Assembly (NCBI RefSeq): GCF_039888675.1
Contig: NZ_JBDQQR010000001.1
Coordinates: forward strand, 1,674,001-1,738,000
From: Mesorhizobium sp. CAU 1732
GTDB lineage: Bacteria > Pseudomonadota > Alphaproteobacteria > Rhizobiales > Rhizobiaceae
Reading direction: 5' to 3'
DNA: 64,000 bases
Shown here: positions 56,200 to 64,000 of the stretch, piece after piece
How positions within the stretch are numbered: the first letter of the stretch is position 1
Layout of the letters: each line of letters starts with the position of its first letter
Made by a program: the position numbers and the translations under genes
The notes under the pieces: model-generated
Told to the model about the DNA's origin: nothing
Seen by the model: the letters and a program-made list of their open reading frames with translations, nothing else
Database searches by the model: none

Positions 56200-57384
56200 T
56201 CACTCGGAGAATCCCACATACCGCCGATGGTATCGCCGACCCAGGCTCGTCAGGAGTTCATAGGCGATCGTTCCCGTCGCGGCAGCGGCTTCGTCGATGG
56301 GCACGTTGCGACCGAACAGCTCGATATGATCGCCGATGGCGACCGCGCCCGCGCCGAGATCGGTGACGTCGAAGATGGTCATGTCCATCGTGATGCGGCC
56401 CGTGACCGGTACCCGCTTGCCGTGGATGAAGCCCTCCGCGGCAGGCGCGGAGGTGTCACGAAGCGGCACGCCTGCCGATGACCCGGCGCGGTGATACCCG
56501 TCGGCGTAACCGATCGAGGTGACCGCGAGCAGCGAATCGCGGCGAAGGGTTTCGTGCGCGCCGTAGCTCACCGTCTCCCCGGCCTTCGCATGTCGGACCT
56601 GCACCACGCGGGCCTCTGCAGTCACGACTGGCTGCATGGGATTGAGCGCCGCGCTGGCCGGTGACCCGCCATAGAGCGCGATACCGGGGCGCACGAGATC
56701 GAACGCGAAGGCGCTGTCGAGAAAGATGCCGGCCGAATTCGCCAGACTTGATTCGACGCTTGCGAAAGCGGCCCTAACCGCCTGAAACGATTCGCGTTGC
56801 CGCAGGTTGAGCGGATGGTCGGGCGTGTCGGCGCAGGCGAGATGGCTCATCAGCAGGAGCGGCGTGACCGCACCGGTCAGCGCATTTTCCTGAATGAACC
56901 GAAGCGCTTCGTCGGAAGTCAGGCCGAGCCGGTTCATGCCGGTGTCGACGTGAATCGCGCAGGGGCGCGGAACATCGCCATCCCACCCGAATGCCTCCCA
57001 GGAGGCGATGTCGGATGACGATCCGAGAACCGGGGTGAGCCGGTGCGCCACATAAGCGGGGACAGCCTCCGCGCCGAAGAGCCCGTTGAGCACGTAGATC
57101 GTGGCATCCGGCAGAACGCTTCTGAGCGCGATGCCCTCCTCGGGAAGAGCCACGAAAAACTCCCGGCAACCCTCGCGCCAAAGGGTCTGCGCGACCGGCC
57201 CAACCCCGAGCCCGTAGCCATCGGCCTTGACGACGCCCGCCACCCGGGCCGGTGCGGCCATTCGGGAAAGAAGGTGGTAATTCTCGGCAAGCGCTGCGAG
57301 ATCGATCGTCAGCCTGCCGCCGGCAAGCCGGGGATCAGCGCCGCCATGGGTCGCATCGACCGAGAGGGGAATCCAGCCGGACAA
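56200..57384 (-). CDS. alr: Alanine racemase
   Basis: 394-residue PLP enzyme supplying D-alanine for peptidoglycan. The PLP Lys is in VAGVVKADGYGLG (about residue 53) and the second catalytic Tyr in ETVSYGAHETLRRD; GYADGYHR and GRITMDMT are also conserved. The start seems to be a TTG two bases after the dnaB stop codon region, with no better in-frame ATG before GGRLTIDLAALAENY. Follows dnaB directly, as in other rhizobia. Confidence 0.94.
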   Translation of the reverse strand: MSGWIPLSVDATHGGADPRLAGGRLTIDLAALAENYHLLSRMAAPARVAGVVKADGYGLGVGPVAQTLWREGCREFFVALPEEGIALRSVLPDATIYVLNGLFGAEAVPAYVAHRLTPVLGSSSDIASWEAFGWDGDVPRPCAIHVDTGMNRLGLTSDEALRFIQENALTGAVTPLLLMSHLACADTPDHPLNLRQRESFQAVRAAFASVESSLANSAGIFLDSAFAFDLVRPGIALYGGSPASAALNPMQPVVTAEARVVQVRHAKAGETVSYGAHETLRRDSLLAVTSIGYADGYHRAGSSAGVPLRDTSAPAAEGFIHGKRVPVTGRITMDMTIFDVTDLGAGAVAIGDHIELFGRNVPIDEAAAATGTIAYELLTSLGRRYHRRYVGFSE

Positions 57385-57385
57385 T

Positions 57386-58876
57386 CTACTCGAACCGTTC
57401 GGGGAGGTGGTGTTCTTCCGCCAGGTCGGAGAAGCGCGTGAACTCGCCGGTAAAGGCGAGCGAAACGGTGCCGGTCGGGCCGTGACGCTGCTTGGCGATG
57501 ATGCACTCGGCCTTGCCCTTGGCCTCGTTCATCTCGCCTTCCCATTTGATGTATTCGTCGGTGCCGGGCTTCGGCTCCTTGTTCTTCAGGTAATACTCCT
57601 CGCGATAGACGAACAGCACCACGTCGGCGTCCTGCTCGATCGAGCCCGATTCGCGAAGATCGGAAAGCTGCGGGCGCTTGTCCTCGCGGTTCTCGACCTG
57701 ACGGGAGAGCTGCGACAGCGCGATGATCGGAACGTTGAGTTCCTTCGCCAAGGCCTTGAGACCGGTGGTGATCTCGGTGATTTCCTGGACGCGGTTCTGC
57801 GAGGATTTCGCGCTCGATCCCTGCATGAGCTGGATATAGTCGATCACGAGCACGTCGAGGCCGCGCTGGCGCTTGAGGCGTCGCGACCGCGCCGCGAGCT
57901 GCGCGATCGAAATACCACCGGTCGAATCGATGAAGAGCGGGATTTTCTGAAGCGTCTGGGTGCAGACCACCAGTTTCTCGAAATCCGATTCCGTCATGTC
58001 GCCGCGACGGATCTTGGAGGAGGGGATTTCCGCCTGCTCGGAAATGATACGCGTGGCGAGCTGCTCGGCCGACATTTCGAGCGAGAAGAACCCGACGACG
58101 CCGCCATTCTTGGCCTTGAACGACCCGTCCGCCTGCTGCGCAGGCTCATAGGCGTTGGCGATGTTGAAGGCGATGTTGGTCGCAAGCGACGTCTTGCCCA
58201 TGCCGGGGCGACCCGCCAGCACGATCAAGTCCGACGATTGAAGGCCGCCCATGCGCTTGTCGAGATCGTGCAGGTTGGTCGCGATGCCTGACAGATGACC
58301 GTCGCGCATATAGGCGGCGCTTGCCATGTCGATCGCGGTCTTCACCGCATCGCTGAAGCTCTCGAATCCGCCATCGTAGCGGCCGGTTTCGGCCAGTTCG
58401 AACAGGCGGCGCTCCGCGTCCTCGATCTGCTCCGACGGGGCCATGTCGACGGGCGCGTCATAGGCGATGTTGACCATGTCCTCGCCGACCGTGATCAGCG
58501 CCCGGCGCGTCGCGAGGTCGTAGATGGCACGGCCATAATCGGCCGCGTTGATGACCGTGACCGCCTCTGCCGCAAGGCGCGCGAGATATTGCGCCACCGT
58601 CATGTCCCCGACCTTCTCGTCGGCCGGCAGGAAGGTCTTGATCGTCACCGGATTGGCCATCTTGCCCATCCGGATCAGCTCGGCCAGCACGTCGTAGATC
58701 TTGCGGTGCAGCGGCTCGTAGAAATGGCTCGACTTCAAAAAGTCGGAGACGCGGTAGAAAGCGTCATTGTTGACGAGCACCGCGCCGAGCAGCGCCTGCT
58801 CCGCCTCGATGTTGTTGGGCGCTTCGCGATAGAGCGGGGTTTCCGCCGAATTGAGCTTGCGGACTGCTTCAGCCAT
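57386..58876 (-). CDS. dnaB: Replicative DNA helicase DnaB
   Basis: 496-residue hexameric helicase. The N-terminal domain (about 15-120; PNNIEAEQALLGAVLVNNDAFYRVSDFL) is followed by a RecA-like ATPase with Walker A GRPGMGKTSLA, FFSLEMSAEQLATR, VLVIDYIQLM (Walker B) and SQLSRQVENREDKRP. No intein is present. The ATG at 58876 is unambiguous. About 260 bases upstream carry no ORF I can support. Confidence 0.97.
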   Translation of the reverse strand: MAEAVRKLNSAETPLYREAPNNIEAEQALLGAVLVNNDAFYRVSDFLKSSHFYEPLHRKIYDVLAELIRMGKMANPVTIKTFLPADEKVGDMTVAQYLARLAAEAVTVINAADYGRAIYDLATRRALITVGEDMVNIAYDAPVDMAPSEQIEDAERRLFELAETGRYDGGFESFSDAVKTAIDMASAAYMRDGHLSGIATNLHDLDKRMGGLQSSDLIVLAGRPGMGKTSLATNIAFNIANAYEPAQQADGSFKAKNGGVVGFFSLEMSAEQLATRIISEQAEIPSSKIRRGDMTESDFEKLVVCTQTLQKIPLFIDSTGGISIAQLAARSRRLKRQRGLDVLVIDYIQLMQGSSAKSSQNRVQEITEITTGLKALAKELNVPIIALSQLSRQVENREDKRPQLSDLRESGSIEQDADVVLFVYREEYYLKNKEPKPGTDEYIKWEGEMNEAKGKAECIIAKQRHGPTGTVSLAFTGEFTRFSDLAEEHHLPERFE

Positions 58877-59135
58877 GCCGGTTCCAGATCGTCAAATTGG
58901 GCCGGATTACGCGAACAATCCCCGGCGGTGATACCCTGAACCTCTCCTAGACCGATGAGCCCGCCATTCAAGGGCAAAGCGTCATTTAAACCGGGAGCAG
59001 GGCCGCCAGACCCATGATTCACACTCGTCCACAGGAGCAGCCTGCTGATCGTCGCAATAGCGGTTGACCCGAATCGCAATGCGAGTCTAGCGCGATCTCG
59101 GCCGAGAACAAAACGCGAATATGCGGAACTCGTAG

Positions 59136-60104
59136 CTATTCCGCGAATGTGTCGCCCCAGTCGAGACGGCGTGCCGTCTTGAAGGACTGCCCGTCGCGCT
59201 TGGTGAAAAGCTGTTCGGAGACCGTGCCGTCAGCCCGGCAAAGCTTCAACTGCACCTTGCCCGAACCGGCTCGTGGCGGTGAGAGAACACGTGAGGCCCG
59301 GTCAGACAGGGGAGCGCGCGTTGCGGCCAGATGGATGAACTTCTCGTCCTCCCAGGGCACATCCGCATCCTTCGCCAGCCGATGCACACGCGAGCGGGCC
59401 ACGCGCTGCGCGAAATGGCACCAGTCGGGCGGGGTGAGGGGGCACGGCGCGTGGTGCGGGCAGGGTGCTGCGACGTTGGCGCCCGAATCGATGAGACGGC
59501 TGCGCACATCGACGATGCGCCGCCAGCCCGCCGGCGTTCCGGGTTCGACGACGACCAGCATGCCTGTCGTAAGTTGCCACAGCCGGTCGATCAGCGTCGG
59601 CAAGGCTGCCGGCGCGATCTCGTCCAGCACATAGGCGCAGGTGACGAGGTCGTGCGGTTGCAGCCCACGCATGTCGATGGTGACGTCACCGGCAAGCCAG
59701 CCCGTCGCGATCCCGGGCAGCGCGGTGGAAAGCGACTTGCCGACGCGCCGGGCCGGATCGCTGGCCTCCAGCAGCGTCGCCTGCTCAAGGCCGGGCCAGA
59801 CATCGGCGGCGCCCCACAGAGCGGTGCCGGGTCCCGAGCCGACGTCGAGCAGCGTGCGCGGCGTGAAATCAGGGGCGGCTTCGTGTGCCGCATCCAGGCT
59901 TGCGTGAACGGCGGCATAGGTCGCGGGCAGTCTCGCGGCGAGATAGGCGTGGACCGACAGGTCCGCCGCCATGTGCAGCCGCCCATCGCGCACCTCCGCC
60001 CGGTAGCGATCGGACAGTGTCCGCGCGGCCTTCCTGATCTCGGCGAGCGGCACCCCGTCGAGAATCCGGTCGACGCCCTGCCGCAGCGCTGCCGGCAGCT
60101 CCAT
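59136..60104 (-). CDS. Rsm22-family (METTL17-like) small-subunit-associated methyltransferase fold protein
   Basis: 322 residues. A SAM-type Rossmann domain has TLLDVGSGPGTALWGAADVW (about 83-102), and YVLDEIA and VVVEPGTPAGWRRI follow. A Cys-rich motif reads CPHHAPCPLTPPDWCHF (about 212-228), with another Cys in LKLCRADG. In mitochondrial Rsm22/METTL17 similar Cys bind an Fe-S cluster and the protein helps small ribosomal subunit assembly; methyl transfer is doubtful. ATG 60104 lies one base after the YnfA stop, so it is translationally linked. It lies between ribosomal protein genes and dnaB, consistent with a ribosome role. Confidence 0.85.
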   Translation of the reverse strand: MELPAALRQGVDRILDGVPLAEIRKAARTLSDRYRAEVRDGRLHMAADLSVHAYLAARLPATYAAVHASLDAAHEAAPDFTPRTLLDVGSGPGTALWGAADVWPGLEQATLLEASDPARRVGKSLSTALPGIATGWLAGDVTIDMRGLQPHDLVTCAYVLDEIAPAALPTLIDRLWQLTTGMLVVVEPGTPAGWRRIVDVRSRLIDSGANVAAPCPHHAPCPLTPPDWCHFAQRVARSRVHRLAKDADVPWEDEKFIHLAATRAPLSDRASRVLSPPRAGSGKVQLKLCRADGTVSEQLFTKRDGQSFKTARRLDWGDTFAE

Positions 60105-60105
60105 C

Positions 60106-60429
60106 TCAGGCTGCCCTCGGCGCGAGAAGGATGACGCCTGCCCCGACAAGGCAGATCGCGGCTCCCGTCACGTCGAAGCGATCGGGCCGCACGCCTTCCG
60201 CAACCCAGAGCCATACGAGCGACGCGCAGATATAAATCCCGCCATAGGCCGCATAAGCGCGACCGGCAGCGTCCGTCTCCGCGAGCGTCAGCAGCCACGC
60301 GAATGCGATGAGGCTCATGACGCCGGGGATCAGCCATAGCGCGGATTTGTCGAGGCGCCACCATGCCCAGAACGCAAAGCAGCCTGCGATCTCGGCGAGT
60401 GCGGCCGCGATGAAGACGGGCAGGGTCAT
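60106..60429 (-). CDS. YnfA-family (UPF0060) small membrane protein
   Basis: 107 residues with four hydrophobic segments, matching YnfA/UPF0060: [64 protein letters not shown] and a final hydrophobic helix. Relatives are small-multidrug-resistance-like. ATG 60429 gives the typical start; the frame is open to 60456. Its stop is one base from the start of the Rsm22-like gene. Confidence 0.92.
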   Translation of the reverse strand: MTLPVFIAAALAEIAGCFAFWAWWRLDKSALWLIPGVMSLIAFAWLLTLAETDAAGRAYAAYGGIYICASLVWLWVAEGVRPDRFDVTGAAICLVGAGVILLAPRAA

Positions 60430-60517
60430 GACGGCCTCTTGATGGAAACGGGTCACCCCTTGTTTCCCGCCTTGGCCGCCAAATCAAGCACCCGCCGCCT
60501 GACGCGACGAAGGAACG

Positions 60518-61813
60518 TCAGTTGCGATCCCTGACCTTGCGGCTCGGCTTGCGGACCCGGTCTGCCATATGGCCGATTTCGTGCAGGGCGATCGCCTTCT
60601 CGCACTTGCCGATATAGTCTCGGGTTAGAGGCAGCACGTCGTTCTTCAGCGATAGCTGTATCTGGAACACCATCAAATCCTGCCACCGGAATGCGGATTC
60701 CGAGCCGGCGAGATAGAACTCCCACATGCGCGCGAAGCGCTCGTCGTAAATCTCGACCACCTTGTCCCGGTTGGCCAGGAAGCGTTCGCGCCAATGCTTC
60801 AGGGTCTCGGCGTAGTGAAGCCGGAGAATCTCGATATCCGTCACCATCAGTCCCGCGCGCTCGATATGCGGAAGAACTTCGGAAAGTGCCGGAATGTAGC
60901 CGCCGGGGAAGATGTGCTTGCGGATGAACGCGTTGGTCGCGGTCGGCGGCCCCGCGCGGCCGATCGCGTGGAGCACCATCACGCCGTCCGGCTTGAGCAG
61001 TGCCGCGCAACGCTCGAAAAAGGCGTGGTAGTGGTTCACGCCGACATGCTCGAACATTCCGACCGATACGATCCTGTCGAAACGCTCCTGGAGGTCGCGA
61101 TAGTCCCTGATCTCGAAATGGGCGTGGCTTTGCAGGCCTTCCTCATGCGCCCTGTCGGTGGCGACGGCGTGTTGCTCGGTCGAGAGTGTCACGCCGAGTA
61201 CATCGACATCGAACGTCCGTGCGAGATAGAGCCCCAGCCCGCCCCAACCCGAACCGATGTCGAGCACCTGCTGGCCTGGCTTCAGGTTGAGCTTGGCGGC
61301 GAGGTGGCGCTTCTTGGCGAGTTGCGCGGCTTCCAGCGTCATGTCCGGCCGCTCGAAATAGGCACAGGAATACTGCATGTCCTCGTCGAGGAAGAGCCGA
61401 TAGAACTCGCGCGACAGGTCGTAGTGATGCTGGACATTGCGCCTGGAGCGCGCCGCCGTGTTGACCTGCTGGAGCCTGCGAAAGACGACACGCGCGCTTT
61501 CCAGCGCCTTGGTCCATGCCGCCTCGATGCCGGTTGGTCCCATATTCTGGTAGACGACGCGCAGAAGGTCGAGCACGTCGCCTTCGACGATGTCGATCTC
61601 GCCATTCATGTATGCTTCCGGCAGAGCCAGCATGGGATCGAAGGTGATGGCGCGCTGCGCGTGGTGCGTCCGCAGACGCACATGGACCGGTGGGCCGCTC
61701 CCGTCACCGAACACGGCAACGATGCCGTCCGGGTCGGTTATTTGCAGATTGCCGGTGCGGACAAGCCGCCCGACGACGCCTTGAAGCAATCTGTTCATGT
61801 CGTGGGCCTGCAT
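60518..61813 (-). CDS. cfa: Cyclopropane-fatty-acyl-phospholipid synthase
   Basis: 431-residue SAM-dependent enzyme that methylenates double bonds in membrane lipids. The SAM motif is VLDIGSGWGGLGLYLAR (about 185-201), followed by GVTLSTEQ, VSVGMFEHVG and AIGRAGPPTATNAFIRKHIFPGGY, all typical of Cfa, and YSCAYFERPDMTLE before the SAM site. Start ATG 61813 or 61798. It stands between the rplI terminator and YnfA. Lipid-bound acyl chains are the likely substrate. Confidence 0.93.
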   Translation of the reverse strand: MQAHDMNRLLQGVVGRLVRTGNLQITDPDGIVAVFGDGSGPPVHVRLRTHHAQRAITFDPMLALPEAYMNGEIDIVEGDVLDLLRVVYQNMGPTGIEAAWTKALESARVVFRRLQQVNTAARSRRNVQHHYDLSREFYRLFLDEDMQYSCAYFERPDMTLEAAQLAKKRHLAAKLNLKPGQQVLDIGSGWGGLGLYLARTFDVDVLGVTLSTEQHAVATDRAHEEGLQSHAHFEIRDYRDLQERFDRIVSVGMFEHVGVNHYHAFFERCAALLKPDGVMVLHAIGRAGPPTATNAFIRKHIFPGGYIPALSEVLPHIERAGLMVTDIEILRLHYAETLKHWRERFLANRDKVVEIYDERFARMWEFYLAGSESAFRWQDLMVFQIQLSLKNDVLPLTRDYIGKCEKAIALHEIGHMADRVRKPSRKVRDRN

Positions 61814-61885
61814 GTTGTGGGCCTAACTTAGCTCAAGCGGCGACAGGCAGATAAGTTCCCTGTTGGTGCGATGTGTTGGGCCAAA

Positions 61886-61919
61886 ACGAAAAATGCCCGG
61901 CCGCTGAGCGACCGGGCAT
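61886..61919 (-). terminator. Rho-independent terminator after rplI
   Basis: On the minus strand a GC-rich hairpin (outer arms ATGCCCGG and CCGGGCAT, extended by CGCT/AGCG-type pairs, loop about 3) is followed by TTTTTCGTTTTGG. It lies 31 bases after the rplI stop and ends the rpsF-rpsR-rplI operon. Confidence 0.75.
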
Positions 61920-61949
61920 CTTGAACAAAAACTGACGTGCGAGTGGTAA

Positions 61950-62540
61950 TTAAGCCTGCTCTTCGTCTTCCCCGTCGAAACCATCTTCGTTCGGATCGAA
62001 GAAAGCGTCGGGGCGGGCGTTCTCGTTGATGTCGTCGCCGTAGATCGCTTCGGCCGAATCGAGCTTCTCGCCGGCTGCCTGGCGCTCTGCCTCATCGGCG
62101 GTGCGGGCGATGTTCAGCGTGATCGTCGCTTCGACTTCCGGGTGGAGCGAAATGGCGACGTTGGTCAGGCCGATCGTCTTGATCGGCTGGTTCAGCTCGA
62201 CCTGGTTGCGACCGACCGAGAAGCCCTCTGCCGTCAGCAGGTCCGAAATGTCGCGCGAGGAGACCGAACCGTAGAGCTGGCCGGTTTCGCCGGCCGAACG
62301 GACGACAATGAAGCTCTTGCCGTCGAGCGTCTCTGCGACCGCGGCGGCTTCCGACTTGCGCTCGAGGTTGCGGGCTTCGAGCTGCGAGCGCTGGCCTTCG
62401 AACTTCTTCTTGTTGGCTTCGTTGGCGCGCAGTGCCTTGCCCTTGGGCAGCAGGAAGTTGCGTGCGAAACCGTCCTTCACCTTGACGGTGTCGCCAAGCT
62501 GGCCAAGACGGGCAATGCGTTCGAGGAGAATGACGTCCAT
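61950..62540 (-). CDS. rplI: 50S ribosomal protein L9
   Basis: 196 residues. N-terminal rRNA-binding domain [36 protein letters not shown], a connecting helix, and a C-terminal domain with [12 protein letters not shown]. The last about 40 residues are an acidic extension ([26 protein letters not shown]) not present in E. coli L9 but usual in rhizobia. ATG 62540 has AGGACA upstream. About 200 bases separate it from rpsR; some rhizobia have a DUF2232 gene there, none here. Confidence 0.97.
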   Translation of the reverse strand: MDVILLERIARLGQLGDTVKVKDGFARNFLLPKGKALRANEANKKKFEGQRSQLEARNLERKSEAAAVAETLDGKSFIVVRSAGETGQLYGSVSSRDISDLLTAEGFSVGRNQVELNQPIKTIGLTNVAISLHPEVEATITLNIARTADEAERQAAGEKLDSAEAIYGDDINENARPDAFFDPNEDGFDGEDEEQA

Positions 62541-62744
62541 TGTCCTGATCCTTGTTCTCGCCGGCATGGCCGGCAGTCGAATATCGGGCAGGTCAGGACT
62601 GATGCGGCGGTTGTGCCGGGGTCGCTGTCCTGCCGGTTGCGGCAGTTAGGGCTGAAAGCCCAACTCGGGAGTGTTCGTCGTCGTCGCCGGCGCGCCCGTC
62701 GCGCTGGAGCGAGGAGGGGCGGACAAGCCGCCCCGCCGAAATGC

Positions 62745-62993
62745 TTACTTCACCACGTAGGGCAGAAGGCCGAGGAAACGTGCGCGCTTGATCGCCTTGG
62801 CGAGCTCGCGCTGCTTCTTCTGGCTGACGGCCGTGATGCGCGACGGCACGATCTTGCCGCGCTCGGAAATGTAGCGCTGCAGCAGACGCACGTCCTTGTA
62901 GTCGATGCGCGGTGCGTTTGCGCCCGAGAAGGGGCAGGTCTTGCGACGGCGATGGAACGGACGCCGGGTCGGGATCTGGTTGATGTCGACCAT
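62745..62993 (-). CDS. rpsR: 30S ribosomal protein S18
   Basis: 82 residues, the usual length. [39 protein letters not shown] and [11 protein letters not shown] are conserved. The start codon overlaps the rpsF stop by one base (TAATG), giving tight coupling with S6, its binding partner on the platform of the 30S subunit. Confidence 0.98.
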   Translation of the reverse strand: MVDINQIPTRRPFHRRRKTCPFSGANAPRIDYKDVRLLQRYISERGKIVPSRITAVSQKKQRELAKAIKRARFLGLLPYVVK

Positions 62994-63463
62994 TATTCTG
63001 CAGCTCCTTCAGCCTGTTCGCGCGGCCGGCGCGGGCCGCGATCGCGGTCACCGCCACGGTCGCCACGATCACCACGGTCGCCCCTCTCACGATCGCCGAA
63101 ACGCGGACGATCGCCGAAGCGGCCTTCGCGCTCACGGTCGTCGCGCTTCTGCATCATGGCCGAAGCGCCTTCCTCATGTGCCTCGACCTTGATGGTCATG
63201 AAGCGCAGGACGTCTTCCGACAGGCCCATCTGGCGCTCCATCTCATGGACGGCAGCGGCCGGAGCCGTGATGTCGATGAGCGTGTAATGCGCCTTGCGGT
63301 TCTTGTTGATGCGGTAGGTGAGGGACTTCAGTCCCCAGTTCTCGACCCGGCCGAAGGAACCACCACCAGCTTCGACGACACCCTTGTACTGTTCGACAAG
63401 GGCCTCGACCTGCTGCTGCGAAAGGTCCTGGCGGGCAAGGAACACATGTTCGTAAAGAGCCAT
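62993..63463 (-). CDS. rpsF: 30S ribosomal protein S6 with long charged tail
   Basis: 156 residues. The S6 ferredoxin-like domain is residues 1-98 ([61 protein letters not shown]). Residues about 103-156 form a tail dominated by Arg, Gly and Asp ([36 protein letters not shown]). Tails of this kind are common in rhizobial S6 and replace the Glu-rich tail modified by RimK in E. coli, so RimK-type glutamylation is not expected here. Transcribed with rpsR and rplI from a promoter about 220 bases upstream. Confidence 0.97.
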   Translation of the reverse strand: MALYEHVFLARQDLSQQQVEALVEQYKGVVEAGGGSFGRVENWGLKSLTYRINKNRKAHYTLIDITAPAAAVHEMERQMGLSEDVLRFMTIKVEAHEEGASAMMQKRDDREREGRFGDRPRFGDRERGDRGDRGDRGGDRDRGPRRPREQAEGAAE

Positions 63464-63680
63464 ATTGTCTTGCCTTTCTTCGTTTCACTGTCCGGTCCCG
63501 GCGGCTAAAGCCTCTGCAACTTCTCTTGTCCCGCTTGATGGCGGGCGAAGAAAGGGAGCACGTCGAGACGGTCGAGAGCGGAGACACGGGAGGCGGAAGA
63601 CCTTTTGTCCTCACACGCGTGCTTCCCCTAAAGGAAACGCACGGCCCTCCGTTCAGCCCCCAGCTGGAACCGGCAGATTG
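63464..63680 (-). promoter_or_regulatory. Long 5' leader of the rpsF operon, possible S6:S18 feedback site
   Basis: From the predicted start near 63680 to the rpsF ATG the transcript has about 217 untranslated bases. The last part is hairpin-rich: GGCTTTAGCC and CCGGGACCGG (about 63491-63513). Known S6:S18 autoregulatory leaders have a bulged CCG next to a helix, and CCG triplets occur here. The match is suggestive only. No convincing ORF lies in the leader. The whole rpsF-pilus gene gap is 357 bases. Confidence 0.4.
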
Positions 63681-63686
63681 GCGGGG

Positions 63687-63715
63687 TCTATACAGGTTTC
63701 TGACGATAACGCAAG
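63687..63715 (-). promoter_or_regulatory. Sigma-70 promoter for rpsF-rpsR-rplI
   Basis: On the minus strand CTTGCG (63715-63710) and TATAGA (63692-63687) are separated by exactly 17 bases, close to consensus in both boxes and spacing. It is the best promoter match I found in the window and explains the long leader before rpsF. Confidence 0.6.
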
Positions 63716-63820
63716 CGAACGCCGCCATTCGCGCGATCGTTAAAAATTGCAGTGTCTCGCTCAATCAATTCTTCATGCGCAAGAGTCAATGTGACCGATA
63801 CTTCTCTGGGGGTAAGTAAC

Positions 63821-64000
63821 ATGGTCTTTCGCAGCTTCTGGCGCTCTCGGAGCGGAAACTTCGCGATGATGTTCGCGCTCATGCTGCCCGCCGTGCTCGG
63901 CGCGGTCGGGCTGGCCGTGGATTTCGCCTCGATGACGAAAGCGCAATCAAAGCTGCAGAACGCCGTCGATGCGGCCGTGCTCGCGGCCTCGCGCATCAAC
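63821..64000 (+). CDS. TadE/TadG-like pilus assembly protein, 5' part only
   Basis: The first 60 residues run off the window. MVFRSFWRSRSGNFAMMFALMLPAVLGAVGLAVDFASMTKAQSKLQNAVDAAVLAASRI is typical of TadE/TadG-type proteins: a short basic N-terminus with GNFA, one hydrophobic helix (about 14-36), then the QNAVDAAVLAA segment. Such proteins belong to the Flp/Tad pilus apparatus, and many rhizobial copies also have a von Willebrand A domain further on. The Shine-Dalgarno GGGGGT supports ATG 63821. Divergent from rpsF. Confidence 0.8.
   Translation, partial: MVFRSFWRSRSGNFAMMFALMLPAVLGAVGLAVDFASMTKAQSKLQNAVDAAVLAASRIN

Overview
The window looks like chromosomal DNA from a high-GC alphaproteobacterium of the order Hyphomicrobiales (Rhizobiales), probably near Mesorhizobium or other Phyllobacteriaceae. 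The basis is gene order and protein families: slt-dapA-smpB, rpoZ-rsh-acpS-lepB-rnc-era-recO, a YgfZ/pyrC divergon, psd-pssA, and rpsF-rpsR-rplI with dnaB-alr-radA-cvpA-purF. The first gene (a lytic transglycosylase) and the last (a TadE/TadG-like pilus protein) run off the ends. I found no rRNA, tRNA, CRISPR array, prophage or intact insertion sequence.

Layout. 1-8 kb: slt (-), dapA, smpB, an alpha/beta hydrolase, a base-compositionally foreign amidohydrolase (-), and a translationally coupled NYN nuclease/uracil-DNA glycosylase pair (-). 8-11.6 kb: a compact operon encoding an energy-coupling-factor (ECF) transporter (S component, fused A-A' ATPase, T component) ending in a phosphoribosyltransferase; the last three junctions are tight or overlapping. 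11.7-18.7 kb: rpoZ, a terminator, rsh, acpS, lepB, rnc, era, recO and a hotdog thioesterase. 18.8-26 kb: a large DUF2339 membrane protein, an MFS transporter (-), a small LysM protein (-), and a two-gene module made of a GNAT/C39-like peptidase fusion and a RimK-like ATP-grasp ligase. 26-33.7 kb: SDR, HD hydrolase and YgfZ (-), dihydroorotase, a run of small envelope or unknown proteins, Nudix, SRAP and a LysE-type exporter.

34-41 kb: cysS, a VOC protein, a possible 29-residue ORF, a GFA protein, proline iminopeptidase, cimA and rarD, mostly on one strand with overlapping junctions; LOG protein on the other strand. 41-50.7 kb: a large LysM/Ig-like envelope protein, ArsR with a palindrome at its start codon, an Atm1-type exporter, psd and pssA (phosphatidylethanolamine synthesis), an acyltransferase/acyl-ACP synthetase fusion, a DMT permease and an OsmC protein. 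50.7-63.8 kb: a leftward housekeeping block (rpsF, rpsR, rplI; cfa, YnfA, Rsm22-like; dnaB, alr, a low-GC unknown, radA, cvpA, purF, SDR). A good promoter and long leader precede rpsF.

The strongest candidates for something little described are the ECF-phosphoribosyltransferase operon, whose two fused ATPase halves carry complementary motif losses predicting one consensus and one degenerate ATP site, and the GNAT-peptidase/ATP-grasp pair, which looks like a peptide-ligation and peptide-processing unit. All functional calls rest on reading motifs by eye; no database searches were run.
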